Origin: an uncultured Eubacteriales bacterium
Lineage (GTDB): Bacteria; Bacillota; Clostridia; Christensenellales; Aristaeellaceae
Length of the DNA: 64,000 bases
Assembly: GCA_902801165.1 (NCBI GenBank)
Contig: CADCHI010000006.1
Coordinates: forward strand, 1-64,000
Direction of reading: 5' to 3'
Under the pieces are notes generated by a model. That model was not told the origin of the DNA, did no database searches, and saw nothing but the letters and a program-made list of their open reading frames with translations. A program made the position numbers and the translations under genes. Shown here piece after piece: positions 42,014 through 50,119 of this stretch. Each line of letters opens with the position of its first letter. Position 1 is the stretch's first letter.

Positions 42014-44926
42014 TCACACTCCCTTCAAGGGCGAGGCGCTGAACATCTGCGTCCGCCGGTTGATTTCATTGATGACCTGCTGGGCGGTGAGGGGGCTCCC
42101 CGTCGCGCCGTTGCGCTCCATGGCCTGGAGGGCGGCGACAATCGCCGTGGTTTGCGCCCCGATCACCGATATGATGGTCTGGATCAGGTCCTCGTTGTTG
42201 GCGTCCAGCGTCGCCTGCATGTCCGCCGCGCTCGTGGCCGCCTGCGCCGCCACCTCGTAGGGCACGGCGCTGGTCGTCACGGCTGGGAGCCGGAAGGTGA
42301 TGCTCCGCAGGGCGGTCAACATGCCGATCGTCACCGCGCTCTGCATGGTCTGGGCCAGCTGGCTCTTGTTCAAAACCTCGGTCCGGCCGCCAACGTGCCC
42401 GACGATCTCAGGGCCCGCCTCACCGGCGACAAACAGCGTGCCGTGCGCCCGGCTCGTGCCGGAGGCGTACTTCTGTACGCCTCCCCACCAGGAGGCCCGG
42501 CCGCTGTTCATGATCGTGCCGCCGGAGGCGAACTGCTTCACGATGCCGCTCGCCGTGATGATGCCGCCGGTGGCAAGGCTGATGCCCAGCTTGGCCGCCG
42601 CGCTCTTCAACGCGCTCTGGACGCCACTCAGGGCCAGGGTGATGCCGACCTTGCCGCTGGTGCTGCCGGTCAACCACTTGAGCAGGCCGTCCTTCCAGTT
42701 GCTTTCACGGGCCAGGGCGATGATCGCGCTCAAAACGTTGTTCGTCCCAACGTAGTGCGACAGGGAACTCCACCCGGACTTTGCAAGCTGAATCAACGCC
42801 GCCAGCGGATTGTTCGTGCCGACGAACAGAGACAGCGCAGACCACCCGTACTTCGCCAGCTGGATCAACGCCGCCAACGGACTGCTCGTGCCTACAAAGT
42901 TCGGCAAGGCGCTCCAACCGTGCTTTACCAGGCCGATCAAGGCCGACAGCGGATTATTTGTACCGATGAACAGGGACAGCGCAGACCAACCATGCTTTAC
43001 CAGGCCGATCAGCGCGGAAAGCGGGCTGTTCGTCCCGACGAAGGTCTTAAGGTCGCTCCAGCCCTGCTTGATCAATTCAACCCGGGTCTTTGCGTCCACG
43101 CCCGGCGCAAAGATGTTCTGCAGGTATTTCAGCAATCCGCCATTCTTGTTGACGTCGGACCCGCCGCCACCGGGCAGGAAATCCACGCCGATCTCCAGGC
43201 CCGGCACGCTGACCCGCCATCGGCCCGCGTCAAGCCCGGAGTTCCCCAGCAGATCCGCGAGCGCCCCGCCGATGCCCCGTTTCTCCGCCTGCGTCTTTTC
43301 CTTCTCGTCCCGCTTCTCCGCGCGTCGGCTCTGCTTTCCACCCAGGCCCAGCAGCTTCATCACACCGCCGGCGCCCATGGCGCCCCGCAGCAGCTCCTGC
43401 CACAGACCGCCGCCCATGGCCTCGGCGAGGCCGCGCATTCCCTCGGAGATCAGTTCCATCAGCTTCTCGCCGATCTCGACCCAGTCGATCCTGCCCAGCG
43501 CCGCGCTCAGGTTCTCACCGAAGGCCTTCCAGTCAAAGTCTGCCGCCGCCCGGATCAGGAAGTCCAGCGCGCCATCCATCAGGCCGTTCAGGGCGAGCCC
43601 CAGGCCCTCCCAGTCCACGGATTCCTGCAGGCTGTTCAGCGTCCGGGCAAAGGCCGCCCCGGCCTCGCCCCACTTGAAGTTCGCCACGGCCCGCTTCAAC
43701 AGCCGCAGCGGGATGCCCGCCAGGGTGGCCAGCAGCGTGCCGACGCCCTCCCAATCCACCGTCTCCGCCGCCAGGTTCAGGGCGTCGGTGACGCGCTGGG
43801 CCACTTCTTCCCAGGGAATCGCCCCGAGAACCTCCGTCACGCGCTCCAGGAACCGGTTGAACCCGGTTGAAAGCCCCAGCGCCGCCGCCGACCAGTCGAA
43901 GGAGAGCGCGGCGGAAGCGATCACCCGCAGCTTCAGTGTCATCAGCTCAGCCAGCGTCCGACCGAACAGCTCCCAATCGATGTCCCGCGCCAGCCCCGCC
44001 AGCGCCTCGCCGATCGCCCTGCCGACGCCCTCCCAGCGGATGCCGGTCAGCAGCAGCTCCGCGGCGTGCAGCGCCGTGCCGATGCCCGCCGCCAGCGTCC
44101 CGCTGACGCCAGGCCAGTCGACGCCTTCCACCAGCCCGTTGAATATCCCGGTGAACGCGCCGATGTGCTTCGACACCGCCTCGCCCACGCGCTCCCAGCG
44201 GATCAGTTCCCCGGCGCGCTTGAAGGCATCGTTGACGCCATGCGCGACCACCCGACCGATCTCCTCAAACTCGCCCGCGGCGAACAGCTCCCGAATCCGC
44301 CGCGCCAGCGCCATTATGCCGTCCTCGATGGTCACCGACTCAAACGCGCCGCCGATGCCTCCGCCGCCCCCGCCCCCGCCGCTCGAGGACCGCGACAGGA
44401 TGTCCAGATTGTCGAAGGACGCCAGCTGACGCCTCAGCGACCGGGCCGCGCCGCTGCTCCTGCCCAGGCTCTTGGCGTAGGCGTCCTGTCCCCGCGCCGC
44501 CCGGGTGAACACGCTCTGCCCAGACAGCGCCGCCATGAACGCGCCGACGCGGTTCGCGCCTTCCGCCAGCCGGTCGATCAGCGATGACAACGCCGGCGCC
44601 ATCGTCGACAGCACCGGTGCCGACGCCGCGTAGAGGCTGTTCTTCAGCCGATCCAGCGCCCGGGACATCCCGTCGATCGCCCCGTTCGCCGGAGCCAGCT
44701 GCCGGGGCAGCGCCTTCATCGCGGCGGACAGCCGCTTCACCAAACCCGCCGACTCCGAAAGCCCCCGCAGGCTCAGCCCCGAAAAGGCCGTCCTCAGTCC
44801 GTCCCCCAGTCCCTTCGTCCGGCGGCGCAGGGACTGAATCGCCGCCGTCATTTCCTTCGATCCCGTCAGGAACTCCCCGGGATCCAGCCGCACGCTGACG
44901 ATCATCGCGCCGCCGTCCGCTGCCAT
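42014..44926 (-). CDS. Tail tape-measure protein with internal 24-residue repeats
   Basis: A 970-residue tape-measure protein that sets tail length and is delivered during DNA ejection. The N-terminal ~180 residues are helical/coiled-coil (SLRRRTKGLGDGLRTAFSGL). The middle has many Trp-rich amphipathic repeats (ITWEGVGxxL-like: VDWEGVGTLLATLAG, IDWELFGRTLAEL). Residues ~620-740 contain about five near-identical 24-residue units of the form LSALIGLVKHGWSALSLFIG, a 72-bp period at about 42740-43090. Hydrophobic segments follow. It is the largest gene of the tail module, as expected for this family. Confidence 0.9.
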   Translation of the reverse strand: MAADGGAMIVSVRLDPGEFLTGSKEMTAAIQSLRRRTKGLGDGLRTAFSGLSLRGLSESAGLVKRLSAAMKALPRQLAPANGAIDGMSRALDRLKNSLYAASAPVLSTMAPALSSLIDRLAEGANRVGAFMAALSGQSVFTRAARGQDAYAKSLGRSSGAARSLRRQLASFDNLDILSRSSSGGGGGGGGIGGAFESVTIEDGIMALARRIRELFAAGEFEEIGRVVAHGVNDAFKRAGELIRWERVGEAVSKHIGAFTGIFNGLVEGVDWPGVSGTLAAGIGTALHAAELLLTGIRWEGVGRAIGEALAGLARDIDWELFGRTLAELMTLKLRVIASAALSFDWSAAALGLSTGFNRFLERVTEVLGAIPWEEVAQRVTDALNLAAETVDWEGVGTLLATLAGIPLRLLKRAVANFKWGEAGAAFARTLNSLQESVDWEGLGLALNGLMDGALDFLIRAAADFDWKAFGENLSAALGRIDWVEIGEKLMELISEGMRGLAEAMGGGLWQELLRGAMGAGGVMKLLGLGGKQSRRAEKRDEKEKTQAEKRGIGGALADLLGNSGLDAGRWRVSVPGLEIGVDFLPGGGGSDVNKNGGLLKYLQNIFAPGVDAKTRVELIKQGWSDLKTFVGTNSPLSALIGLVKHGWSALSLFIGTNNPLSALIGLVKHGWSALPNFVGTSSPLAALIQLAKYGWSALSLFVGTNNPLAALIQLAKSGWSSLSHYVGTNNVLSAIIALARESNWKDGLLKWLTGSTSGKVGITLALSGVQSALKSAAAKLGISLATGGIITASGIVKQFASGGTIMNSGRASWWGGVQKYASGTSRAHGTLFVAGEAGPEIVGHVGGRTEVLNKSQLAQTMQSAVTIGMLTALRSITFRLPAVTTSAVPYEVAAQAATSAADMQATLDANNEDLIQTIISVIGAQTTAIVAALQAMERNGATGSPLTAQQVINEINRRTQMFSASPLKGV

Positions 44927-44930
44927 AACC

Positions 44931-45479
44931 TCACCTCAATATCGCCTCAAGTCGCTCCTTCTCCGCCGCCTCCGCCTCGGTCAGGCGGCTCCTGAGCCTG
45001 CATATCCCGGCGTTCTGCTGCCAGAACTCCCGCTCATGCTTTTCCAGCCGCTTGCCCCGGGCCTTCTTCTGCCGCAGGGACAGCACCGTGGCATAGGTGC
45101 TGTCCCGAATCTCCATGAAGTAGCCCAGGAACGTCCACCAGTGCAGGTAGTCCACCGCCCGCACCTCAAAGCCCGCCGCCCGATTCACCGCCGGAAAGAT
45201 CAGCGGCGCGTCCTGGATCCAGTCCATCGTCCGGGGACCGGGCTTGCCGTCGCCGCCCCGGTCGATGAACGCCACCGCCGCGTCATAGGCCGCCTGGTAC
45301 AGCTTCCGGGGCATGTCGACAAAGTCCTCGTAGAGGTTGTTCAGGCACACATAGGCCCTGTCACCGGCCTCCAGCTCCGGGTCCTCAAAGGCGGCCAGTA
45401 TGGTCAGCACCTCCCGGTAGTCCGTTCGGATCGCCCAGGACCGCCCGCCGACCTCCAGGGCCGTGGGTAGCTCGAACAT
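44931..45479 (-). CDS. Phage Gp15-family tail assembly protein
   Basis: A 182-residue member of the bacteriophage Gp15 family. LPTALEVGGRSWAIRTDYREVLTILAAFEDPEL near the start and MDWIQDAPLIFPAVNR, DYLHWWTFLGYFMEI, LSLRQKKARGKRLEKHEREFW further on are the conserved blocks. It works with the preceding gene product as tail-assembly chaperone for the tape measure. ATG 45479 gives the typical N terminus; GTG 45506 overlaps the upstream TGA (GTGA) and is an alternative. Confidence 0.87.
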   Translation of the reverse strand: MFELPTALEVGGRSWAIRTDYREVLTILAAFEDPELEAGDRAYVCLNNLYEDFVDMPRKLYQAAYDAAVAFIDRGGDGKPGPRTMDWIQDAPLIFPAVNRAAGFEVRAVDYLHWWTFLGYFMEIRDSTYATVLSLRQKKARGKRLEKHEREFWQQNAGICRLRSRLTEAEAAEKERLEAILR

Positions 45480-45502
45480 CCCCGCAGCTCCACTCCCCGG
45501 CG

Positions 45503-45967
45503 TCACTTCTTCGCGCCTCGGGCGTACTTCGCCACCCGCTTCTTGAACTTCGCCGTCTCGGCGTCGAACTGGTCGGAGATGAACTTGCCCACCACACCCA
45601 GCACCTGCTCGCAGTAGAATGCTCCGTTCACCGGGCTGAAGGGATGCATCCTGCCGAAGAACGCCCCCGCCGCGTCCCCGCCGAACAGCTCGTTCACCGC
45701 GGCATACAGCCGCTTCTCCGCCTCCGCAAGGGCTTCCCGGCGCGCCGCGTCGCCCGCCTCCCCGGCGTCGTCCCCCGGGATCGCCTCCAGCGGCTCGGTG
45801 ATCCTGTCGAAGCTGTCCGCCAGCCGATTGAACCGGTCCACAATGCCGATGTCCGTGGGGCGGAAGGTGAACGCGCCGATCTCCTCCCCGTCCATGTTCA
45901 GAATCGGAACGCGGCGCGAGCCGTCGTCCACCGTGATCGCCAAATCCATGCGCTTCATCTCAGCCAT
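45503..45967 (-). CDS. Tail assembly chaperone (DUF6673-like)
   Basis: A 154-residue protein between the major tail protein and Gp15, with DGEEIGAFTFRPTDIGIVDRFNRLADSFDRI and the C-terminal FSPVNGAFYCEQVLGVVGKFISDQF, matching small Firmicute tail-chaperone proteins. ATG 45967 was chosen because AAGGAGG lies seven bases upstream; the longer frame to 46087 runs into the repeat array. Confidence 0.75.
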   Translation of the reverse strand: MAEMKRMDLAITVDDGSRRVPILNMDGEEIGAFTFRPTDIGIVDRFNRLADSFDRITEPLEAIPGDDAGEAGDAARREALAEAEKRLYAAVNELFGGDAAGAFFGRMHPFSPVNGAFYCEQVLGVVGKFISDQFDAETAKFKKRVAKYARGAKK

Positions 45968-46050
45968 ATCTCTGCCTCCTTGTATCAATATCAAATCCAC
46001 CCAGCGACTTCCAAAGTGATGGGGAGCCGGCCCCACCGGCTCCCCATTCC

Positions 46051-46262
46051 CCGCATGAACGCCAAATTGGCGTCCGATACCCGCCAATCCTCCCGCATGA
46101 ACGTCCTAATTGGCGTCCGAAGCCCGCCAACCCTCTCGTAGAGACGTCATAATTGGCGTCCGATACCCGCCAATCCTCCCACACGAACACCATAATTGGC
46201 CTCCGAAACCCGTCAGCTATCCCGCGTAAACGCCATAATTGGCGTCCGCCTCATCTGCACTC
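46051..46262. repeat. Tandem array of ~43-bp hairpin-containing repeats
   Basis: Five units whose AATTGGC core recurs at 46065, 46108, 46151, 46194 and 46237, a 43-bp period throughout. Units are imperfect copies of a sequence holding ACGCCAnnTTGGCGT-type dyads and, in several units, ATTGGCG...CGCCAAT arms (for example 46066-46072 with 46082-46088). The array fills most of a 318-base non-coding gap in the phage tail operon. Confidence 0.92.
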
Positions 46263-46285
46263 CCTCACGGCATCCCCTTCACCCG

Positions 46286-46786
46286 TCACGCCTGCGCGGT
46301 AAACACGCCCGTGTCGATCTTGAAGGTGCCCTTCGTCTTGCCACCCACATAGTTGACGGTGAAGGGGATCTGATAGCCGCTGGTGTCGCCGCCATAGCTG
46401 ATCGGCACCACGTAGCACGCCTGGCGATAGGCCTCAAAGGTGTTCTCGCCGGTCTCGCTCTTCCACAGGTGCACCTCCACCGCGGTGGTCTTCAGGCCAT
46501 CGTCGGTGATCTGCTCGTCCACGATCTGCTGGAGCTTCTCAAACAGCGCGTCGCCCACCTTCGCGTAGAAGGGCTCCGCGTCCGCGGAGGGCTCGTAGCC
46601 GTTGTGCCGGAAGGAGCTCTCCCCCAGAATGTTCTTGCTGGTCTCGGTGTCGGGGTTCAGCTCCACGTTGAACTCCTCCAGGTCCTCGCCCAGTCGATAG
46701 TAGTCGGCAGTCTCCCCGCCGAAGGAAGCGTCGATGTAATGCGCCATGTACTTGCGCGCAATCTTGCCGTTGATGGTATCCGCCAT
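46286..46786 (-). CDS. Phage major tail tube protein
   Basis: A 166-residue protein of the size and position of a major tail protein. It begins MADTINGKIARKYMAHYID, contains GEDLEEFNVELNPDTETSKNILGE, and ends in a strand-rich beta-sandwich-type region. GGAGGAG lies upstream of ATG 46786. The 43-bp repeat array follows it. Assigned by position and size between the terminator-like protein and tail chaperones. Confidence 0.75.
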   Translation of the reverse strand: MADTINGKIARKYMAHYIDASFGGETADYYRLGEDLEEFNVELNPDTETSKNILGESSFRHNGYEPSADAEPFYAKVGDALFEKLQQIVDEQITDDGLKTTAVEVHLWKSETGENTFEAYRQACYVVPISYGGDTSGYQIPFTVNYVGGKTKGTFKIDTGVFTAQA

Positions 46787-46803
46787 GATAATCTCCTCCT
46801 GTC

Positions 46804-47244
46804 TCAATCCGTCTCATAGAGTACCCGCAGCTGAATCCGGTATCGGGCGTCCTTCGCCCCATACTCCACCGGCGCGCCGGTCAGCGCGGGCAGTATGGCC
46901 CTCACGCGCCCGCCCTCCCACTCGGGCAGGTTGCCCGCGGCGCTCCTGGCCAGTATCCAGCGCGCCACGCCCTGAAGCGCGGCCAGGTTCCCGGCGTTCC
47001 GTCCGCTGTCCGTCCCGTAGGGCAGCCGTGCGTCCAGCCGGAAGTTCTGCGCCTGGCGGCGCTCCGCCTTTCGTTCGCCCAGAATGTTCTCCCGGTAGTT
47101 CAGCGGCGACGCCTCGCTGAGCAGCGCGTATTGCACCGGCTCGCTGCCCAGGTAGTCCACGCCAAACCGCGCGCCCGCTTCAAAGGACGGGCACTGCCTC
47201 AGCCAATCCCTCAGGCGCTCCGCGTTGCCGTCGCTCATTCGCAC
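46804..47244 (-). CDS. Phage minor capsid/tail terminator-like protein
   Basis: A 146-residue protein with the pattern of Firmicute phage 'minor capsid' proteins that act as tail terminators (LRDWLRQCPSF, then NAGNLAALQGVARWILARSAAGNLPEW). The start was taken at GTG 47244, five bases after GGAGG; ATG 47238, overlapping the upstream TGA, is the alternative. Confidence 0.65.
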   Translation of the reverse strand: MRMSDGNAERLRDWLRQCPSFEAGARFGVDYLGSEPVQYALLSEASPLNYRENILGERKAERRQAQNFRLDARLPYGTDSGRNAGNLAALQGVARWILARSAAGNLPEWEGGRVRAILPALTGAPVEYGAKDARYRIQLRVLYETD

Positions 47245-47639
47245 TCAATCCTCCAATGCCGCCCCAGCCTGCCCCGCCGTTTGTCCGACACGGCCCTCAC
47301 GGTGAGGGCCGAATACCTTCGCCGCAGCTCATCGGGGCGAAGCCCCTCTTCGGTCACCTCGCCCCGGACCACCAGGTCCCCGGGCAGCAGGGTAAAGCAC
47401 TCCCCGGAAGCCCCGTCGAACGCGGCAGGCGCCACATACCGCTTCCCTGAAAACCCGGCGTCCTCGGGAATGCGGATCACGCAGCCGTCCGACGCCCGAC
47501 TGCCGCCCTTCTCCGCCGCCGCGCCCCGCGCCTCGGCCCAGGAGCAGCCTGAAATCACCGTCTTGAGGTACACGTCCTCGCCCGTCGCAGGGTCCAACCC
47601 CGCGTTGTACAGGGTAATCGTCTCGTCACACAGCCTCAC
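47235..47639 (-). CDS. Phage head-closure/connector protein (DUF6751-like)
   Basis: A 134-residue protein: MRLCDETITLYNAGLDPATGEDVYLKTVISGCSW at the N terminus, IRIPEDAGFSGKRYV in the middle and ALTVRAVSDKRRGRLGRHWRIE at the end. This is a recognisable family in Clostridia prophages located between the connector and the tail terminator. The start is GTG 47639 with GGGAGGTG upstream. Confidence 0.72.
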   Translation of the reverse strand: MRLCDETITLYNAGLDPATGEDVYLKTVISGCSWAEARGAAAEKGGSRASDGCVIRIPEDAGFSGKRYVAPAAFDGASGECFTLLPGDLVVRGEVTEEGLRPDELRRRYSALTVRAVSDKRRGRLGRHWRIECE

Positions 47640-47664
47640 GCTTCGCCGTCACCTCCCCCGATCC

Positions 47665-48042
47665 TCACTGCACCCTCCGGCACAGCAGCGGCGCGCCGCT
47701 ATCATCCGCCTCATCCCACAGCAGCCGGGCGATCTCGGCGTTCAGCGCCTCCTCTAGCGCCTCCGCCCGCTGCGCCGGGCTCGCGTAGGTCTCCGAATAG
47801 CCGTCGCTGGCGAAGGAGGCGACCGGCGGGGCATCCACCTGTGCGCCGGTCCCCAAAACGCCCTCCGCCTTCACGATGCTCAGCACGCACTGCTTCACCG
47901 CGCCGGGAACCTCCGCCATCGCCTGGATGCGTCCCGCGGTCAGGTAGTCCAGCCGCTTGCGCGCCCTGAACTCCGCCAGCGCGTATTCCGCCTCGGTCAG
48001 CGTCCCGCCCATCGCCATGTACTCCTCATAGGTCAGGTACAC
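47665..48042 (-). CDS. Head-tail connector protein (Gp6/Gp15-like)
   Basis: A 125-residue, mainly helical protein directly downstream of the major capsid gene: MYLTYEEYMAMGGTLTEAEYALAEFRARKRLDYLT and VKQCVLSIVKAEG match the adaptor protein that docks on the portal. The start is GTG 48042 with a GGGAGG-type ribosome-binding site. Confidence 0.78.
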   Translation of the reverse strand: MYLTYEEYMAMGGTLTEAEYALAEFRARKRLDYLTAGRIQAMAEVPGAVKQCVLSIVKAEGVLGTGAQVDAPPVASFASDGYSETYASPAQRAEALEEALNAEIARLLWDEADDSGAPLLCRRVQ

Positions 48043-48075
48043 GCCTCTCGCCTCCCCTCATCACCTGCGCCGCGA

Positions 48076-49152
48076 TCAGCCCAGGCTGATGATGCGCGTG
48101 ATGGGAATCGCCTTGTGGGCGATGGTCTTCCTGGCCGAGCCGGTCTTGCCATTGTTCACCAGCTCCCAGTTCGCGCCGTTCTGCAGCTCCGCGTCGGTGG
48201 GGCTGTCCTTGGCCATCACCTGCTTGGTGAAGCTGATGCCGTAAGGCGCGAAGGCCTTCCTCTGGCGGGCATACAGCGTGTCCTCGCCGCCGTGGGTCTT
48301 CGGGTCGCGATGCACCTCGTAGGGCGTCTTCACGCCGCAATCGGTGTACTCGATCGCGCCGTCGCCCAGCACATAGGTGGTGTACTTCATCCGGGTGTCC
48401 CCGCCCACAGTGACCTCCTCGCAGGGCATGGCGTCGTCCACCAGCACGCTCCTGCCGTTCAGCGTCGCCAGGGCCAGGTCGCGCTCGATGCCCTCGCTGT
48501 CGGTGTACTTCATGTACGCCAGCACCTTCAGGTTCTCCAGGTTCATCGCCACCATGCTGTGCATGATCACCAGCGAGAACTTGCCCTTGTTGTCGCCGCA
48601 GGCCTTCTGGATGCCGGTGTTCAGCGTGGTGGCGTCCATCGCGCCCAGCACGCCCTCGCTGTTGGTCTTGGCGGTCACGTCGTAGGTATGGGCGGCCACG
48701 AACGCCGCGCCTTCGGCATCGCTCATGCTGAACACGCCGTTCAGTATGGCGATGATGGTGTCCTGGTCGACCTCCTCCCAGTATTCAGAGATCTGCTCCG
48801 CCACGTTCTCCAGGAAGTCCACGCCGCCGGTGGCGTCGCAGGAGAAGTCCCGCTCGGTCCAGCCGTTGGCGCGGCCCACCACCACGCGGGACTGTGCGAA
48901 GCTGTCGGTGACGTTCGCCGTCAGGTCCGTCTGGCCGTCGTAATTCTGGGCGGCGGTGCCGCTGATCAGCCCCAGCATGGGCGTGGTCAGGTAGTTGCCG
49001 CCGGTCTGCTCGGCCATGGCCGCGGCCAGGTCCGGGCGGGGTCGAACGGCGCGGGAGCGTATCAGCTCGCGGCGCCGGGTGTTGGGGATGCGCTCCAGGT
49101 ACTTCTGGAACACCTCCGCGTTGAACAGCTTGCCATCAAAGATACCAGGCAT
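48076..49152 (-). CDS. Phage major capsid protein
   Basis: A 358-residue capsid protein. It begins MPGIFDGKLFNAEVFQKYLERIPNTRRREL, has NYDGQTDLTANVTDSFAQSRVVVGRANGWTERDF, and the middle LVIMHSMVAMNLENLKVLAYMK typical of SPP1-like major capsids. It forms the icosahedral shell on the scaffold encoded upstream. AAAGGA precedes the ATG. Confidence 0.88.
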   Translation of the reverse strand: MPGIFDGKLFNAEVFQKYLERIPNTRRRELIRSRAVRPRPDLAAAMAEQTGGNYLTTPMLGLISGTAAQNYDGQTDLTANVTDSFAQSRVVVGRANGWTERDFSCDATGGVDFLENVAEQISEYWEEVDQDTIIAILNGVFSMSDAEGAAFVAAHTYDVTAKTNSEGVLGAMDATTLNTGIQKACGDNKGKFSLVIMHSMVAMNLENLKVLAYMKYTDSEGIERDLALATLNGRSVLVDDAMPCEEVTVGGDTRMKYTTYVLGDGAIEYTDCGVKTPYEVHRDPKTHGGEDTLYARQRKAFAPYGISFTKQVMAKDSPTDAELQNGANWELVNNGKTGSARKTIAHKAIPITRIISLG

Positions 49153-49202
49153 TCAAATCATCCTTTCTTTCGTCCTTGGGTTCTCCCCGGGCAGGCGCTT
49201 CG

Positions 49203-49757
49203 TCAGTCGAAGACGACCTCCATGCCCGGATTCTCGTTCTTCGCCTTCATCAGCTCCGCAAGGCCGGGGCCGCGCCCGGGCGCCGGCGCCGTCCAGGAGG
49301 GCAGCACCACCGCCGGCGTCCTGCCGGACGCCCCCTGCGCCGGAAGGAAGTACTCCTCATAGGCCTCGCGGATGTCCTCCAGCTGCGCATCGACGGGTTT
49401 CGCGCCGTCCTCGCGATTCACCAGCCCATAGACCGTCTCGAAGAACTTGGGCTTCACTTCCTTGAAGTCCGCGGACGTTCGCGCCGCCTGCATGGCCTTG
49501 TAGGCGCTGAACTCGCCCTCCAGGGCCTTGTACTCGTCGCTCGCCCTCGGGTCGGGGGGCGTCTGTTCCTTCGCCCATGCCGCCTTGGCGCTCTCCAGCG
49601 CGTCCTGCTGGGCCTGCTGCGCTGCGCTCTTGGAGATGTAGCCATCGTCCAGCGCGCGGCCGTACAGGCTATACACCTGCTCTGTCCGCTGCTGGGGCGT
49701 GAGGTTTTCATCCTCCATGATCTTGTTCAGCGCGTTCCTGGTGAAAATACCTGCCAT
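49203..49757 (-). CDS. Capsid scaffold protein
   Basis: A 184-residue helical, charged protein immediately before the major capsid gene: MAGIFTRNALNKIMEDENLTPQQRTEQVYSLYGRALDDG, with a coiled-coil-prone middle and a proline-rich segment near residue 150. Position, length and helical content fit the scaffolding protein of Firmicute siphophages. GGAGGAG lies upstream of the ATG. It follows two tandem terminators, so capsid genes may need their own or read-through transcription. Confidence 0.75.
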   Translation of the reverse strand: MAGIFTRNALNKIMEDENLTPQQRTEQVYSLYGRALDDGYISKSAAQQAQQDALESAKAAWAKEQTPPDPRASDEYKALEGEFSAYKAMQAARTSADFKEVKPKFFETVYGLVNREDGAKPVDAQLEDIREAYEEYFLPAQGASGRTPAVVLPSWTAPAPGRGPGLAELMKAKNENPGMEVVFD

Positions 49758-49836
49758 ATACTCCTCCTTTTTACGGCCCCATAGGGAGTTGGGCCGCCCG
49801 CGTGTTTCTCGTCCCGCCGGACGTAATGGTATGAAA

Positions 49837-49860
49837 AAAGCACCTCCGAAAAGGTGCTTT
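49837..49860 (-). terminator. Tandem terminator 2 downstream of the low-GC cassette
   Basis: A 9-bp stem (49852-49860 with 49837-49845) with a six-base loop; the minus strand continues with T residues. Confidence 0.85.
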
Positions 49861-49873
49861 GATCAGCGATTAA

Positions 49874-49895
49874 AAAACCGCCCGAAGGCGGTTTT
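49874..49895 (-). terminator. Tandem terminator 1 downstream of the low-GC cassette
   Basis: A perfect 9-bp stem (49887-49895 with 49874-49882) with a TTCG-type loop, followed on the minus strand by TTAATC. It lies nine bases after the stop of the 71-residue gene. Confidence 0.88.
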
Positions 49896-49903
49896 AAGGT
49901 GGT

Positions 49904-50119
49904 CTAGTTGCTTTTCTTCCAGGGGTTTACTTCTTGTTCCGAGTAACCCAGATCCAAAAGAGCTTGTAGGCAAATGCTGGATACATATCGCATATCCCCA
50001 AGGTGGCTATCACCATCGAAAGCGGCCATTTTCATATATTCCTCGAACGGATACGGCTCAGCTTCACGCACTGACCTCAGGCAGAAATCAAGGTCTTCTC
50101 GCTTGATAATGAATGCCAT
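49904..50119 (-). CDS. 71-residue protein overlapping the HNHPS-domain gene; possible immunity partner
   Basis: A small acidic/mixed helical protein (MAFIIKREDLDFCLRSVREAEPYPFEEYMKM...). Its start overlaps the end of the upstream HNHPS-domain frame by 32 bases, the arrangement of toxin-immunity or modifier pairs. The DNA here is clearly poorer in GC than the surrounding phage genes. AAAGGA lies upstream of the ATG. Two terminators follow at once. I do not recognise the family; a neutralising or accessory role for its neighbour is inference from layout only. Confidence 0.65.
   Translation of the reverse strand: MAFIIKREDLDFCLRSVREAEPYPFEEYMKMAAFDGDSHLGDMRYVSSICLQALLDLGYSEQEVNPWKKSN

Noticed and set aside
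46051-46262. 43-bp repeats as a CRISPR array
   Set aside because: The period is repeat-only with no unique spacers of constant length, units are diverged, and no cas genes are present.
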